From positions 1 to 45,727 of the forward strand of contig CABRXV010000008.1 of the NCBI GenBank assembly GCA_902475005.1: DNA of 45,727 nucleotides. The letters are read 5' to 3'. This document shows, one piece after another, positions 24,237 through 33,049 of this stretch (the first letter of the stretch is position 1; every line of letters starts with the position of its first letter). The stretch comes from CABRXV01 sp900754955. GTDB taxonomy: Bacteria > Actinomycetota > Coriobacteriia > Coriobacteriales > Eggerthellaceae. Made by a program: the position numbers and the translations under genes. The notes under the pieces are model-generated. The model did no database searches. It saw only the letters and a list, made by a program, of their open reading frames with translations, and was not told the DNA's origin.

Positions 24237-25028
24237 TTAGGCGATGGCCTTCAGGAAGATGTCGCCGAGCACGACGTCCTCAGACGTGGCGTCCGCCGCG
24301 AGCTTCACTTCTTCGTAGCCTTCCACCTGAGCCGTCACCGTGTAGGCGGCGTCATCGAGCTCCTTGAAGCGGAACTCGCCGAAGTCGTCGGTCTCAACCG
24401 AAGCAACCTCGTTGCCCTCGGCGTCCGTCAGCTTGACGGTTGCCCCAATGACCACCTCGTTGATCGAGCGGTCGACAAGCACGCCGTAAATCCACTTCTT
24501 CGGGATGTTAATGTAGTAGATGTGGGACTCGGGATCGAACTGGTACGCGTTCTTGAGCTCGTCGCCGAACTCCTCCTCATCGCCGAAGCGCAGCGCGCCA
24601 GTGGCGCACACATCGACGCAGCGCGGAACGGTCCAGCCGTCGTCGAGCAGATGGGCGCACATCGTGCACTTCTGCGGAATCTCAAGCTCCTCGTTCCAGT
24701 ACACGCCCTCGAACTCGTCGGCGAGATCCTTGCGTCCCTTCGCCTTCTCGGGATCGATGATGACGATGCCGTCGTCGCGCTTGTACACGCAGTCGGGAGC
24801 CTTGCGCAGCAGGGCCTCGTCGGCGTCGCAGAAACGCGGAATGTACTGCACCTTGACCTCGGGTACCTTACCGCGCGTCTTCTGATCGACGCGGCACCAG
24901 TACTGGCCCGTCATCGGCTGCTCGGCGGCAATCGGACGCCAGTCGTTGCCGCAGTGCTCGTCCTTGCAAGCCATCTGGCAACCGTAGCAACCGTTGCACA
25001 GGCTGGCGTCAAAAAGCATGACTTTCAT
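24237..25028 (-). CDS. Transhydroxylase-type small Fe-S subunit with C-terminal beta domain
   Basis: A 263-residue electron-transfer subunit. The N-terminal ~175 residues carry cysteine groups for [4Fe-4S] clusters: CNGCYGCQMACKDEH, CVYK near residue 80, and CTMC with CVDVC. The last ~80 residues form a carboxypeptidase-regulatory/Cna-B-like beta domain (VIGATVKLTDAEGN, GEFRFKELDDAAYTV). This combination, at nearly the same length, is that of the beta subunit of Pelobacter pyrogallol-phloroglucinol transhydroxylase. There is no signal peptide, so the enzyme is probably cytosolic. The ribosome-binding site lies inside the end of the large-subunit gene, 3 nt away, so the two are coupled. Confidence 0.9.
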   Translation of the reverse strand: MKVMLFDASLCNGCYGCQMACKDEHCGNDWRPIAAEQPMTGQYWCRVDQKTRGKVPEVKVQYIPRFCDADEALLRKAPDCVYKRDDGIVIIDPEKAKGRKDLADEFEGVYWNEELEIPQKCTMCAHLLDDGWTVPRCVDVCATGALRFGDEEEFGDELKNAYQFDPESHIYYINIPKKWIYGVLVDRSINEVVIGATVKLTDAEGNEVASVETDDFGEFRFKELDDAAYTVTAQVEGYEEVKLAADATSEDVVLGDIFLKAIA

Positions 25029-25031
25029 CTC

Positions 25032-27644
25032 TTAAGCCTCCTGAAGGTAGTCGTAGACGTTCGTGCCCGTTTCGATCGTGTAGTGCTTGGCCTCGAACGC
25101 CTCGGGGTACTTCTCCATGAGAGCGTGGATGTCGCACTTGCGAACACCGACCAAGAAGCCGCCCGTCACCTCGCCCGCAGCGTTCTTGGAGGACGTGTTG
25201 CTCGGGCAGATGAGGTTGTTCGCGCCGCCGCGATCGATTCCGCCGTAGCCGGGAACGATCGGATCGGTTTCGGCGCCGTGGTCCTGCAGCACCGCACCGG
25301 GCATGATGCGCTCGGTGATGTACGCGCCGCCGAGAACCGTACCGCGCTCGTTGAACACCTCGACGATGTCGCCGTCTTTGATGCCGAGCTTCTCAGCGTC
25401 CGTCGGATGGATCCAAACCGGCTCGTAGGCGTAGCCGTCCTCGCCGATGACCTTGCACGTCTCGATCTCACGCGTCCACGGGCAGTCGTCGAAGTTGGCA
25501 TGGATGCGCCAACGCGGATGGTTCGACACGAGCAGGAACGGGTAGTCCTTCGCACGTTCGCAGCTGATGCGCTCGTGATGCGACTCGCCCTCTTCGATCC
25601 ACTTGGCGACGGGCTGACGCTCGGGATCGTCGGGGAAGAAGTTCGCGAGACCGGTGGAGTAGAACTCGATCTTGCCGGTAGGCGTCTCCATCGGGTTGTT
25701 CTCGGGATCCTCGTAGAACTCGATCATGCCGGCAGGCTCCTGGTCCCAGCCCTCGCGCGTAGGAAGCATCTGGTAGCCCTGCTTCTTGATGAGATCGAGA
25801 TCCTGCTGATCCTCGGGAAGACCGCTGCCGCGATACCCGACTTCCTGCCACTCCTCGACCGTCATGTCGCCGGAGAGGTGGCTCGCGCAATCCTCGTAGA
25901 TGCCGCCGTACTTCTCGAGCTTCTTGGCAACCTCGAGCACCGCCTCGTAGTCAGACAGCGACTCATGCTGGTGATCGCAGGCAGCCTGCTCCCAGATGAT
26001 GGAGTTGAACTGACCCGAGTAGGTGTCGACGCCGAAGTCGTCGAGCTCGAGCGTCGTGGAAATCGGAAGGATGATGTCGGCGAACTGCGTGTCGTTCTCC
26101 ATCCACGGATGCTCGACCAGATAGAACTCGAGGTTCGGGTTCACGAGAGCGTCCTGGAACTCGTTGCCGCCGTTCCAGCAGGTGGACCAGCACGGAGCGT
26201 CAGACCAGATCATCTTGATGCCGTGGTCACCGTCCTGCGGGAACTCGAACTTCTTGAACTGGTCGGTGCGGTGATGACGGCTCGTGGTGTGGCCATACCA
26301 CGTGACCTTCTCGCCTTCCTTGACGGTGATGCACTTCGGCACGAGCGTCTTCGGAATGAACGACGCAGGAAGCTCGCCGAGCACGGAGCCGTGGTAGCAG
26401 GCGCGCACCTCGGGCAGGAAGTATCCCGGAGGCAGCGGATTGAAGGAGTCCATGCCGATGAGCGCCCACTCGATGAACTTCACCTGGTTGCGACCCGGCT
26501 TGCCGACCGCTTGCATGGCGAGCAGATAGACCTCGAGACGCGCAGGCTCGTGGGAGTACGCCGAGCGGATGTAGGAGCCGCCGTTGCAGTGGCCGATGGA
26601 AACGTTGTGCGACGCCCAGTAACGAGCAAGCGCCTTGATGCGGTAGGCGGGAACGTGGCACTTCTCCTCAGCCCACTCGGGCGTCTTCGGAACGCCGTCC
26701 TCGTTGCCGAGCACGTAGTACTCGAACCAGTCGAAGCCGTCGGTGTGCGTGGCGATGTACTCCTTGTCGTACGTGCCCTCGGTGATCCACACGTAGGCAA
26801 TGGCGAGCTGCATGGCCGCATCGGTGTTCGGGAGGACGGGGATCCACATGTCGGAGTGAACCGCGTTCGCATAGTTCACGTCGGGGGCGATGTGGATCTG
26901 CTTCACGCCGATCTCGGTGAACCAGAAGCACAGGCGGCTCGCCTGCTGGCCCGACCAGCCCCACGGCGTCGTCTCGGGGTCGCAGCCCCAGAACAACACG
27001 GCATCGGAGTTCTCGGAGATATCCTTGAACAGATTGTGCTGATGCGTGTTCTGACCGAGCGGCTCGTTGCCCCAGGCGTGCTTGGCGCCCCAGTACCAGC
27101 CTTCCCACGAGTCAGGCTGGCGCGCCTGCATAGTCAGGCCGCCCGTCATGTCGAGCAGGTTCGCCATCGTTCCGTGGGGACCGTGGATGGAGCCCGTCTC
27201 GCCATGGCCGTCGCCCTGGCAGAAGATGGAGTTGCGGCCGTAGGTCTGATCGATACGCACGATCTCGGAGGCGATGATGTCGGTCGCCTCGTCCCAGGAA
27301 ATGCGCTCGTACTTCGACTTGCCGCGGTTCTCAGGATGGCGCTCGCCATTCGGGTCCCAGTCGACGCGCTTGAGCGGGAACGGGATGCGGTTCGGCGAGT
27401 AGGTGCGGGTCTTGTAAATGAACGTGAACGGAGAGTTCAGCGTCTTCATGCCAGGCTCGAACGTATGGCCCTTCGCGTTGATCGTCCAGTAGTTCAGGTC
27501 CTCCTTCGAGTAGTGCTCGTCGAAGTGGACCGGACGCATACGCACGATCCTGCCGTCCATGGCGTCGATAGCGGTGAGGTTCGCACCGTTGCCGAAAGAA
27601 CAAAGCGACATGTTCTTGTAGACGGTCTTGTCAGCTGTCTTCAT
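25032..27644 (-). CDS. Transhydroxylase / catechol-dehydroxylase-type molybdopterin large subunit
   Basis: An 870-residue bis-MGD enzyme subunit of the DMSO reductase superfamily. No N-terminal Fe-S cysteine set and no Tat signal are present, as in pyrogallol-phloroglucinol transhydroxylase (alpha subunit about 875 residues). Residues equivalent to that enzyme's described active site appear at nearly the same positions: His147 in GDGHGET, Asp178-Ser179 in RQPDSWEG (Ser as Mo ligand), and Tyr407 in PPGYFLP. The same family includes the Eggerthella/Gordonibacter catechol dehydroxylases, so the reaction is either hydroxyl transfer between phenols or reductive removal of a hydroxyl group. It is the first gene of its operon, divergent from a LysR regulator; the ATG follows GAGGAGGAG. 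The substrate cannot be read from the sequence. Confidence 0.9.
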   Translation of the reverse strand: MKTADKTVYKNMSLCSFGNGANLTAIDAMDGRIVRMRPVHFDEHYSKEDLNYWTINAKGHTFEPGMKTLNSPFTFIYKTRTYSPNRIPFPLKRVDWDPNGERHPENRGKSKYERISWDEATDIIASEIVRIDQTYGRNSIFCQGDGHGETGSIHGPHGTMANLLDMTGGLTMQARQPDSWEGWYWGAKHAWGNEPLGQNTHQHNLFKDISENSDAVLFWGCDPETTPWGWSGQQASRLCFWFTEIGVKQIHIAPDVNYANAVHSDMWIPVLPNTDAAMQLAIAYVWITEGTYDKEYIATHTDGFDWFEYYVLGNEDGVPKTPEWAEEKCHVPAYRIKALARYWASHNVSIGHCNGGSYIRSAYSHEPARLEVYLLAMQAVGKPGRNQVKFIEWALIGMDSFNPLPPGYFLPEVRACYHGSVLGELPASFIPKTLVPKCITVKEGEKVTWYGHTTSRHHRTDQFKKFEFPQDGDHGIKMIWSDAPCWSTCWNGGNEFQDALVNPNLEFYLVEHPWMENDTQFADIILPISTTLELDDFGVDTYSGQFNSIIWEQAACDHQHESLSDYEAVLEVAKKLEKYGGIYEDCASHLSGDMTVEEWQEVGYRGSGLPEDQQDLDLIKKQGYQMLPTREGWDQEPAGMIEFYEDPENNPMETPTGKIEFYSTGLANFFPDDPERQPVAKWIEEGESHHERISCERAKDYPFLLVSNHPRWRIHANFDDCPWTREIETCKVIGEDGYAYEPVWIHPTDAEKLGIKDGDIVEVFNERGTVLGGAYITERIMPGAVLQDHGAETDPIVPGYGGIDRGGANNLICPSNTSSKNAAGEVTGGFLVGVRKCDIHALMEKYPEAFEAKHYTIETGTNVYDYLQEA

Positions 27645-27967
27645 ACTCCTCCTCTTTCTCCTCCATACCTGCCTCTAGTTCCGCAGGACGTCGCGGCGCG
27701 GTGCCGCGCGCATTCGGGCAGCTACCGGCTGAAAGCCGCTCGGGACGACATGCGCGCCAGACGTCCAGATGAGCGATCGGAGCTCCAGTCGGGTAAGGGG
27801 GTGATGACCCGAGCGCCGATCTCCCTATCAAGCAATATAGGGAGCGCAGCAGAGCCGAAAAACAAGCGGACCATTGTGCTGCCCCTCGTTTTCGTTGATG
27901 AGGACGAGCTGTGTTTTTCGGTGAAGGAGATCAACGTTTTGTTGTGCTCAATGGCTTGAGGAAGCGG

Positions 27968-28011
27968 TGCAGGGAAAGCGGTTCCGCCTTGCAGGGAAAG
28001 CGGTTCCGCCT
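27968..28011. repeat. Perfect 22-bp tandem direct repeat in the divergent promoter region
   Basis: The 542-base space between the large-subunit gene and the LysR gene holds two back-to-back identical 22-mers (TGCAGGGAAAGCGGTTCCGC plus CT). Each contains inverted half-sites GGAA-N5-TTCC and GCGG-TT-CCGC, suited to a dimeric regulator. No gene is supported in this space. Confidence 0.65.
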
Positions 28012-28173
28012 ACAATTGAGGAGCGGGAACGCAACCGGCAAAGCGTCAGGGCCGATTCGGAAAACGGGCAGCACCCTCGGCGTCGGCAATCGCGTACCGT
28101 TTCGTTTCTCAAAACAGGGGGTCTTGATCATGACGGGCACGTTCTGGCTCGCATCGTTTCGTAATTACCGTGA

Positions 28174-28182
28174 GGGGGGGGG
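28174..28182 (+). promoter_or_regulatory. Nine-G ribosome-binding-site tract of the LysR gene
   Basis: A run of nine G (within GAGGGGGGGGG) serves as the Shine-Dalgarno region and ends 4 nt before the GTG start at 28187. Homopolymers of this length are prone to slippage, which would change spacing to the start codon. Confidence 0.55.
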
Positions 28183-28186
28183 CTAG

Positions 28187-29158
28187 GTGAACATCGAATA
28201 TCTGCATTATTTCCTTGATGTCGCCAAGACGAAATCCATAACACAGGCTGCCAAACTCAATTTCATATCGCCGCAAGGCATGAGTCGCGCCATGGGCGAA
28301 TTCGAGAAGGAGCTCGGGTGCGACCTGCTCATCAGATACTCCAACAAGCTCGAGCTGTCTCCTGTCGGAGAGGAGCTCATCGAGCCGATAACGCGCGTCG
28401 TCGATGCCTATTCTGATCTCATCGACAGCGCCATGGAAAAGTCTCGGCCTCATCCGTCGAGCGACCGATCCCTCGTGTTCGACTGCCAGAACATCGGCAC
28501 GCTCGCCTTCTTGACCGACAGCGCCAAGAGCTACATCTTCGAGTCGAAGAACATCCACTTTCGCGAATCCGACAATTCCCAGATTCGCCAGAACATCCTC
28601 GCCCACAGAGCGAACGCCGACAAAGACGACGGAGGCAACCCGTTCATCGGGCTCATGTGCTTCTTCAGCCAGGATCAGATATCCGACAAGGAAGGCATAA
28701 GCGACCTCACTGAGGAGGGGTTCGTCTACCGTCCCTACATGAAAAGCTTCGACAAAGTGATGGTTGCAGCCTCATCGCCGCTCGCAAGCCGTAAGAGCCT
28801 GTCTGACAAGGAGATCACCTCGAAGCCGCTCGTCACCACCAACACTGCGCTGCGCAACGTTCTTGCCAAGCGTTTCGGAAACCACGCCATCTCGCTTTCC
28901 AGCACCGACTTCTCCCTGCGTAAGAGGATGGTGGAGAGCGGCGCGGCGCACTCGTTCCTGCCCGCCTTTGCCCCGCTCACCATCGACAGCAACGGAAAAT
29001 TCGTGCTCTGTGACATGCAGTGCCCCTACGAACTGGAAATCGGATTCATCGGAACTAAGGAGGGGTTCGAGTCCGAAGCGTTCCTCGAGCTCGTGCGCAT
29101 TCTCGACGGCTTCTATGAGAAGCATCTCGACACGGGGCTTTACACGCTGTACAGATAA
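28187..29158 (+). CDS. LysR-family transcriptional regulator
   Basis: A 323-residue LysR-type regulator. The N-terminal winged helix-turn-helix is clear (YFLDVAKTKSITQAAKLNFI, then SRAMGEFEKELGCDLLIR); the C-terminal ~230 residues form the effector-binding domain. It is divergent from the transhydroxylase-type operon, the usual position for a regulator of the neighbouring genes, with a phenolic inducer plausible. Translation starts at GTG behind a nine-G tract. The gene has lower GC than its neighbours in places. The effector is unknown. Confidence 0.93.
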   Translation: MNIEYLHYFLDVAKTKSITQAAKLNFISPQGMSRAMGEFEKELGCDLLIRYSNKLELSPVGEELIEPITRVVDAYSDLIDSAMEKSRPHPSSDRSLVFDCQNIGTLAFLTDSAKSYIFESKNIHFRESDNSQIRQNILAHRANADKDDGGNPFIGLMCFFSQDQISDKEGISDLTEEGFVYRPYMKSFDKVMVAASSPLASRKSLSDKEITSKPLVTTNTALRNVLAKRFGNHAISLSSTDFSLRKRMVESGAAHSFLPAFAPLTIDSNGKFVLCDMQCPYELEIGFIGTKEGFESEAFLELVRILDGFYEKHLDTGLYTLYR

Positions 29159-29211
29159 CGGCCCAAAAGGCGGTGCCAGCGCGTCGCGAACGGACTCGCC
29201 CAACATGAGCC

Positions 29212-29257
29212 AAAAAAGCGCTCGGACCCGCGAGGCTAGGGATCGCGGGTCCGAGCG
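29212..29257 (-). terminator. Terminator of the zinc-ribbon gene
   Basis: A 15-bp stem (CGCTCGGACCCGCGA and complement) with a 9-nt loop is followed on the minus strand by six T. It also lies about 60 nt past the convergent LysR gene. Confidence 0.9.
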
Positions 29258-29282
29258 GAGGGATGAGATGGCTACGTGCGTG

Positions 29283-29510
29283 CTAGTTCTGCGGAGCCTT
29301 GGGGGCGCCGGGGGCCTTGGGTGCTCCAGGAGCCTTCGGAGCACCGGGAGCCTTGGGTGCTCCGGGAGCGCCAGGGGCCTTGGGGGCGCCACCGCCCTGA
29401 CCCACCGAGAAGCCGCATTCCTCGCACGCCGTAGCGCCAAGGGGGTTCTCATGCCCGCACATGGGGCAGGAAATGGTGTTGGTATTTGCCGTCGCCGGTC
29501 TGAAGCACAT
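29283..29510 (-). CDS. Zinc-ribbon protein with GAPKAP repeats
   Basis: A 75-residue protein. An N-terminal zinc ribbon (CPMCGHENPLG then CEECGFS; C-x2-C, spacer, C-x2-C) is followed by a Gly/Ala/Pro/Lys tail made of about six GAPKAP/GAPGAP units. The ATG at 29510 follows GAGGAGG at 5 nt. The repeated tail is encoded by near-identical DNA units and may vary in copy number. No function is known; such short ribbon proteins may act as scaffolds or in nucleic-acid contact. Confidence 0.75.
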   Translation of the reverse strand: MCFRPATANTNTISCPMCGHENPLGATACEECGFSVGQGGGAPKAPGAPGAPKAPGAPKAPGAPKAPGAPKAPQN

Positions 29511-29686
29511 AGCGTCCTCCTCTGAATCGCCTTGTTCGTTCTCAGCTTGCCTATTTAGATTAGAAAACGTCTGCGTCCAAGAACAGCAGCGTTCGCTTGA
29601 GCAGCCCCGTAGCAAACGATGAGGCAGCCCGCCAGCGCGGCGCGCATTCGTGCGCACGCACGCCTCTCGCTGACACGAAGCACAGA

Positions 29687-30997
29687 TCAGGCGCTAACGC
29701 GGCGCGCATGCTCCACAAGCCAGTCGTTCGCCTTCGCGCGCAGAGCCCCCTCACGGGCGGCGCGCATGCCGCCGCGCTGCTCGAGCTCCTCGAGAACGCC
29801 GCCGCCGTCACGCTCCGCCAGCGTTTCGAGGTAATGCTTCAACTCCGTTTTGGTGACGCTCAGGCGAGCATGTTCCGCCACTGCGTCGAGCGCCACTTCT
29901 TGGCGCAGCCGTTCGCGCACCTGACTCATCAGCTGGTATTTGAACTGATCGGGCGTCATTCCGCTTTCGCGAAGATACGCCTCCTCAGTCTGGCCCCTTT
30001 GCTCGAGCGATGCGCGCAGCTGGGCAAGCGACTCCGCGTAAGCGGCTTCGAACACCGCATCGGGAATCGGAGTGGACAGACGCGCAGCCGCTTCGCTCGC
30101 AGCGAGGTAGCGATCGTATTCCCCCTGGCGGGAGCGCCGCTCCTGCTGCAGCTCCCGCTTCGCTCTGCTCCTCATCTCCTGGACCGTCGCGCATCCCGTA
30201 ACGTGCGTCGCCACCCATTCGTCGTCAATGCGCGGCTCCACCAGCTTGAGGATCGCCTTCACCTCAACTTCCGAGCGATAACGCAGAGCGGAAGACCCCC
30301 TTTCGTCATTCTGGCCAGCCGTCGTCGAAGGTTCCGGCGAAGCGAACGTCACCTCGCGCACTTCCCCAACCCGCGCACCGACGAGCTGATCATCGAACCC
30401 TTCGGGCATGTCGCCCTTCCCCAGACGATATTCCTTTTCCTCAAACGACAGCGCTTCGCAGGAAACGCCCTCCTTCGTCGTCTTCATGCCGAGCAGAACC
30501 GCTGAATCCGGAAGAACCTCCCGGGCGTCTTCGTCGACCACCGCATCAGGGTGGAACTGAGCAACGCGCGCCATGAACGCATCCACCTCTTCCTCGCCGA
30601 CGTCCTCAGTTGCTTCGGGAAGCTCCACGGGATCGTACGAGGTGAGCGGTATGCGAGGCTTGGCAACGACGCGGAGAACAAACGAGTAGGGCTTGTCCTC
30701 CGTCGCATACCCGTAGCAGCCGTACGAGGGCTCCCCCACCGCATCGATTCCCGCGCGATCGAGCACAAGAGGGGTCGCCTTCCTGACGACAGCCTCACTT
30801 GCCGCACGACCGACCTCATCGGCGTCGAGATCGCGCTCGACGATCTGCTTGGCCGTCAGCCCTCGTTCGGGCTTGAGCCCCGAGTGCTGAGCGAACCCCA
30901 GGTAGAACGTCTTCAGATACGCGCTCACCTCACTCGCTTCGAGATCGACCGCAACGGGCACGATCTCTTCTTCCCTTGCCTGAATGACGCATTTCAT
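29687..30997 (-). CDS. Trigger factor-like chaperone
   Basis: A 436-residue protein with trigger-factor architecture: an N-terminal ribosome-binding-like domain, a central FKBP-type region (VGEEEVDAFMARVAQ, then PEGFDDQLVGARVGE) and a long helical C-terminal domain with the TF-like GMTPDQFKYQLMSQVRERLR. The ribosome-docking signature (GFRxGK) is not recognisable, and the PPIase-like region is degenerate. It may therefore be a second, specialised trigger factor-like protein rather than the housekeeping Tig. The ATG follows GAGGAGGC. It is monocistronic as far as can be seen. Confidence 0.75.
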   Translation of the reverse strand: MKCVIQAREEEIVPVAVDLEASEVSAYLKTFYLGFAQHSGLKPERGLTAKQIVERDLDADEVGRAASEAVVRKATPLVLDRAGIDAVGEPSYGCYGYATEDKPYSFVLRVVAKPRIPLTSYDPVELPEATEDVGEEEVDAFMARVAQFHPDAVVDEDAREVLPDSAVLLGMKTTKEGVSCEALSFEEKEYRLGKGDMPEGFDDQLVGARVGEVREVTFASPEPSTTAGQNDERGSSALRYRSEVEVKAILKLVEPRIDDEWVATHVTGCATVQEMRSRAKRELQQERRSRQGEYDRYLAASEAAARLSTPIPDAVFEAAYAESLAQLRASLEQRGQTEEAYLRESGMTPDQFKYQLMSQVRERLRQEVALDAVAEHARLSVTKTELKHYLETLAERDGGGVLEELEQRGGMRAAREGALRAKANDWLVEHARRVSA

Positions 30998-31181
30998 CGC
31001 TGCCTCCTCGCTCTCGATATCTCATAGCGCAAGAGTATCCCGCCCACGTTGCTGGATGAGGCAAGGAGGCATCCCCTCTTTGTTGGGGAGGCCCCTCGTT
31101 TCGTTGGAGCCATGCCAGCTCTCTCCGAAACGGGGACATATACCATGGTGGCATTGGCAGTTCCAATCAAAGGAGGACATC

Positions 31182-31442
31182 ATGCTTGGACCGCTCGGCG
31201 GAGATCGTCTCTGGAACCCGAAGGAGCTCGATAAGTGCAAGGAAGCCGCTCAGGAGCTTGTCGATGCGCAGGACAAGGGCGCTGACGAAGGCGGCATCAT
31301 CTACGGGTATCAGTACACGATGAACAACAGCGATTACGGCTTCAAGGGCGACGACCTTGAGTTCAAGACCACGGCGGAGATCGCCGCATTCGACGCGAAC
31401 GGCCAGGTGGGCAAGACGTACGTCGTGTACAAGCAGGCTTAG
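31182..31442 (+). CDS. Small hypothetical protein
   Basis: An 86-residue soluble, acidic protein starting MLGPLGGDRLWNPKEL. The ATG follows AAAGGAGG at 5-6 nt, and an intrinsic terminator follows the gene, so expression is credible. A helical first half (residues 10-35) and a beta-rich second half (YGYQYTM, GKTYVVYK) are suggested. No family is recognised and the neighbours give no clue. Confidence 0.65.
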   Translation: MLGPLGGDRLWNPKELDKCKEAAQELVDAQDKGADEGGIIYGYQYTMNNSDYGFKGDDLEFKTTAEIAAFDANGQVGKTYVVYKQA

Positions 31443-31478
31443 CCTCCACGTTGCCGGCTCTTGCCGCGCTCCCTCTTC

Positions 31479-31511
31479 GCCCTGCCAGTCCCCCTGCTGG
31501 CGGGGCGTTTT
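31479..31511 (+). terminator. Terminator of the small hypothetical gene
   Basis: GCCCTGCCAG pairs with CTGGCGGGGC (one G-T pair) around an 8-nt loop and is followed by GTTTTGCGTTT. Confidence 0.8.
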
Positions 31512-31610
31512 GCGTTTCGGGAAGATATGCGAGGGCGGCAAACGCGCTTTGCGATGGGAGCCTATCGCCCACACTGCGGTTCAGCGCGCCGCCCAGCCCC
31601 CCGTCTCCGC

Positions 31611-31904
31611 CTATTTTCGCTCGGGCTTCGAGGTCAGATGCCAGCCGCCGCAGTACGGGCACTTGTAGCTGTGGAGCCCGCGCGTGCCGTGATCGGCGCA
31701 GAGGCGGATCGCCTCCTCGGCGTCGCTGCGAAACGCGTAGCGGTTCTTCGAGGTGCACGCCTTCTTCTCGAGCGCCGCCTCGTGCTCCGCGGAACGCCGC
31801 TCGCGACGCTCGTCCTCCCGCGCGAACAAGTCGTCCATGCCGCCGAGCTGCGCCTTGAACTTCGCGACCTTCTTCGCGTTCGCCGACGGCTTTCTGCTTC
31901 CCAT
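31611..31904 (-). CDS. Small C-terminal zinc-finger protein
   Basis: A 97-residue basic protein, MGSRKPSANAKK at the start and YKCPYCGGWHLTSK at the end. One further Cys precedes a segment rich in basic residues (KKACTSKNRYAF), so a zinc site of Cys/Cys/Cys/His type is possible. The long Arg/Glu/Lys middle is predicted helical. Start ATG at 31904 has only a modest AAGG ribosome-binding site. Resembles small DNA- or RNA-contact proteins but no family is named. Divergent from the interrupted gene at 32122. Confidence 0.6.
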   Translation of the reverse strand: MGSRKPSANAKKVAKFKAQLGGMDDLFAREDERRERRSAEHEAALEKKACTSKNRYAFRSDAEEAIRLCADHGTRGLHSYKCPYCGGWHLTSKPERK

Positions 31905-32121
31905 TGCGCACCTTCCCGATTCTTCGCAGCGCGCTTCCGAGAGCACGCCTCTCTGCTTTTCCTCCAGTATCGCACGACCCGCCCGCACAACGGCAAACGT
32001 TCTTGAAACGCCTATTCGGGTGTATCCTGTCGGCTGACGCTTCGCCGACAGACACCGACCGTGCAAGCGACGCCGCAAAAGACCGCACGCCACGCGCTCT
32101 GGCCCAGGAAGGAAGACAACC

Positions 32122-33009
32122 ATGCAGGACTATCGCGCAATTCGCTCGAACATCGACAACGCATGGCCTGCGCGCACCTACCTTCAGGAGCTCGATTTCT
32201 GCAAGAAGATCAGCAGGAACAAGCAGCTGAAAAGCCGTACCGCCTCCGTGCTGCGCGCGCTCGGCGTTGCGGACAAACCCATGACTGGCTCGTCGATGCA
32301 GGGAATCGCGAAGAAAACCGAGCAGCGCACCCGCGTCAACTTCAGCAAGACGTTCCGCACCTGCGCGGAGAGCTACCTGTCGCCCGCGGCGTACGTAGCG
32401 GCGATCGTGGAGGCGTGCACGGATCAGGGCCTCGACCTCAACTCGACCGCATACCAGGCGGGACGGGGACTGAGGGCGTTCGCATCGTTTCTACGCGAGC
32501 TCGACCTCGAGCACAAGCTCGCGGAGGAGCTCGGCAGGCGCGGAATGCGCGCGCGAACCGACACGAGCGCCGAACAGGACGTCAAGTTCCACACCGATGT
32601 GTTTCTGACCGTGTTCGTTGACGGGGGCGCCGAAGAGGAATCGGCGGGCTCTCCTAAGGAGGAGCCCGGCCTCGAATACCGCCTCTGGTCGTATCTGCCC
32701 ACGCCACGCGGGAAGGAGAACCTCGTCAGAAAGCTTGAAGGCGGTCGCAAATCGGGAGCGGTGGTCGCAGGGGTTCACGTCCTGTGCCCCCTGACGGGCA
32801 AAGGCGGAACGATCCGCGTGCAGGACTGACTGCTGTACTCCGACGAGTACATCGAACGGCTCGCACGGCTTATCGACGCCGACGCCCGCACGCACGCGAA
32901 GGCGCCGAGCGCTTCCGCAGAGCAAGCGCCGCAGCGCGTTCCCTTCGAGACGCTCCTCAAGACGCCGAACCGCTATCTGCGCGACATCTGCTTCTTCGTC
33001 AAGGAGTAG
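32122..33009 (+). pseudogene. Hypothetical gene with an in-frame TGA (possible readthrough or nonsense)
   Basis: The frame starting at ATG 32122 (behind AGGAAG) runs 235 codons to TGA at 32827-32829 and then continues open for 59 more codons to TAG at 33007, with coding-like composition (YSDEYIERLARLIDADAR, LLKTPNRYLRDICFF). The full product would be 295 residues. No family is recognised; the N-terminal part is basic and helical. The TGA could be a nonsense change of a Trp codon, a sequencing error, or selenocysteine, since the genome encodes tRNA-Sec. A 6-bp hairpin (GTACTC/GAGTAC) follows, but its loop is only 11 nt from the TGA, closer than expected for a SECIS. Confidence 0.55.
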
Positions 33010-33049
33010 CCGCAGCGTGACGCAAGAGGCAGGCAAGTTTTCGCCCCAA

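Noticed and set aside
24159..27959. A plus-strand open frame of more than 1200 codons opposite the transhydroxylase-type genes
   Set aside because: It is the mirror of strongly biased high-GC coding on the minus strand; its translation is His/Arg/Val-rich with no family features.
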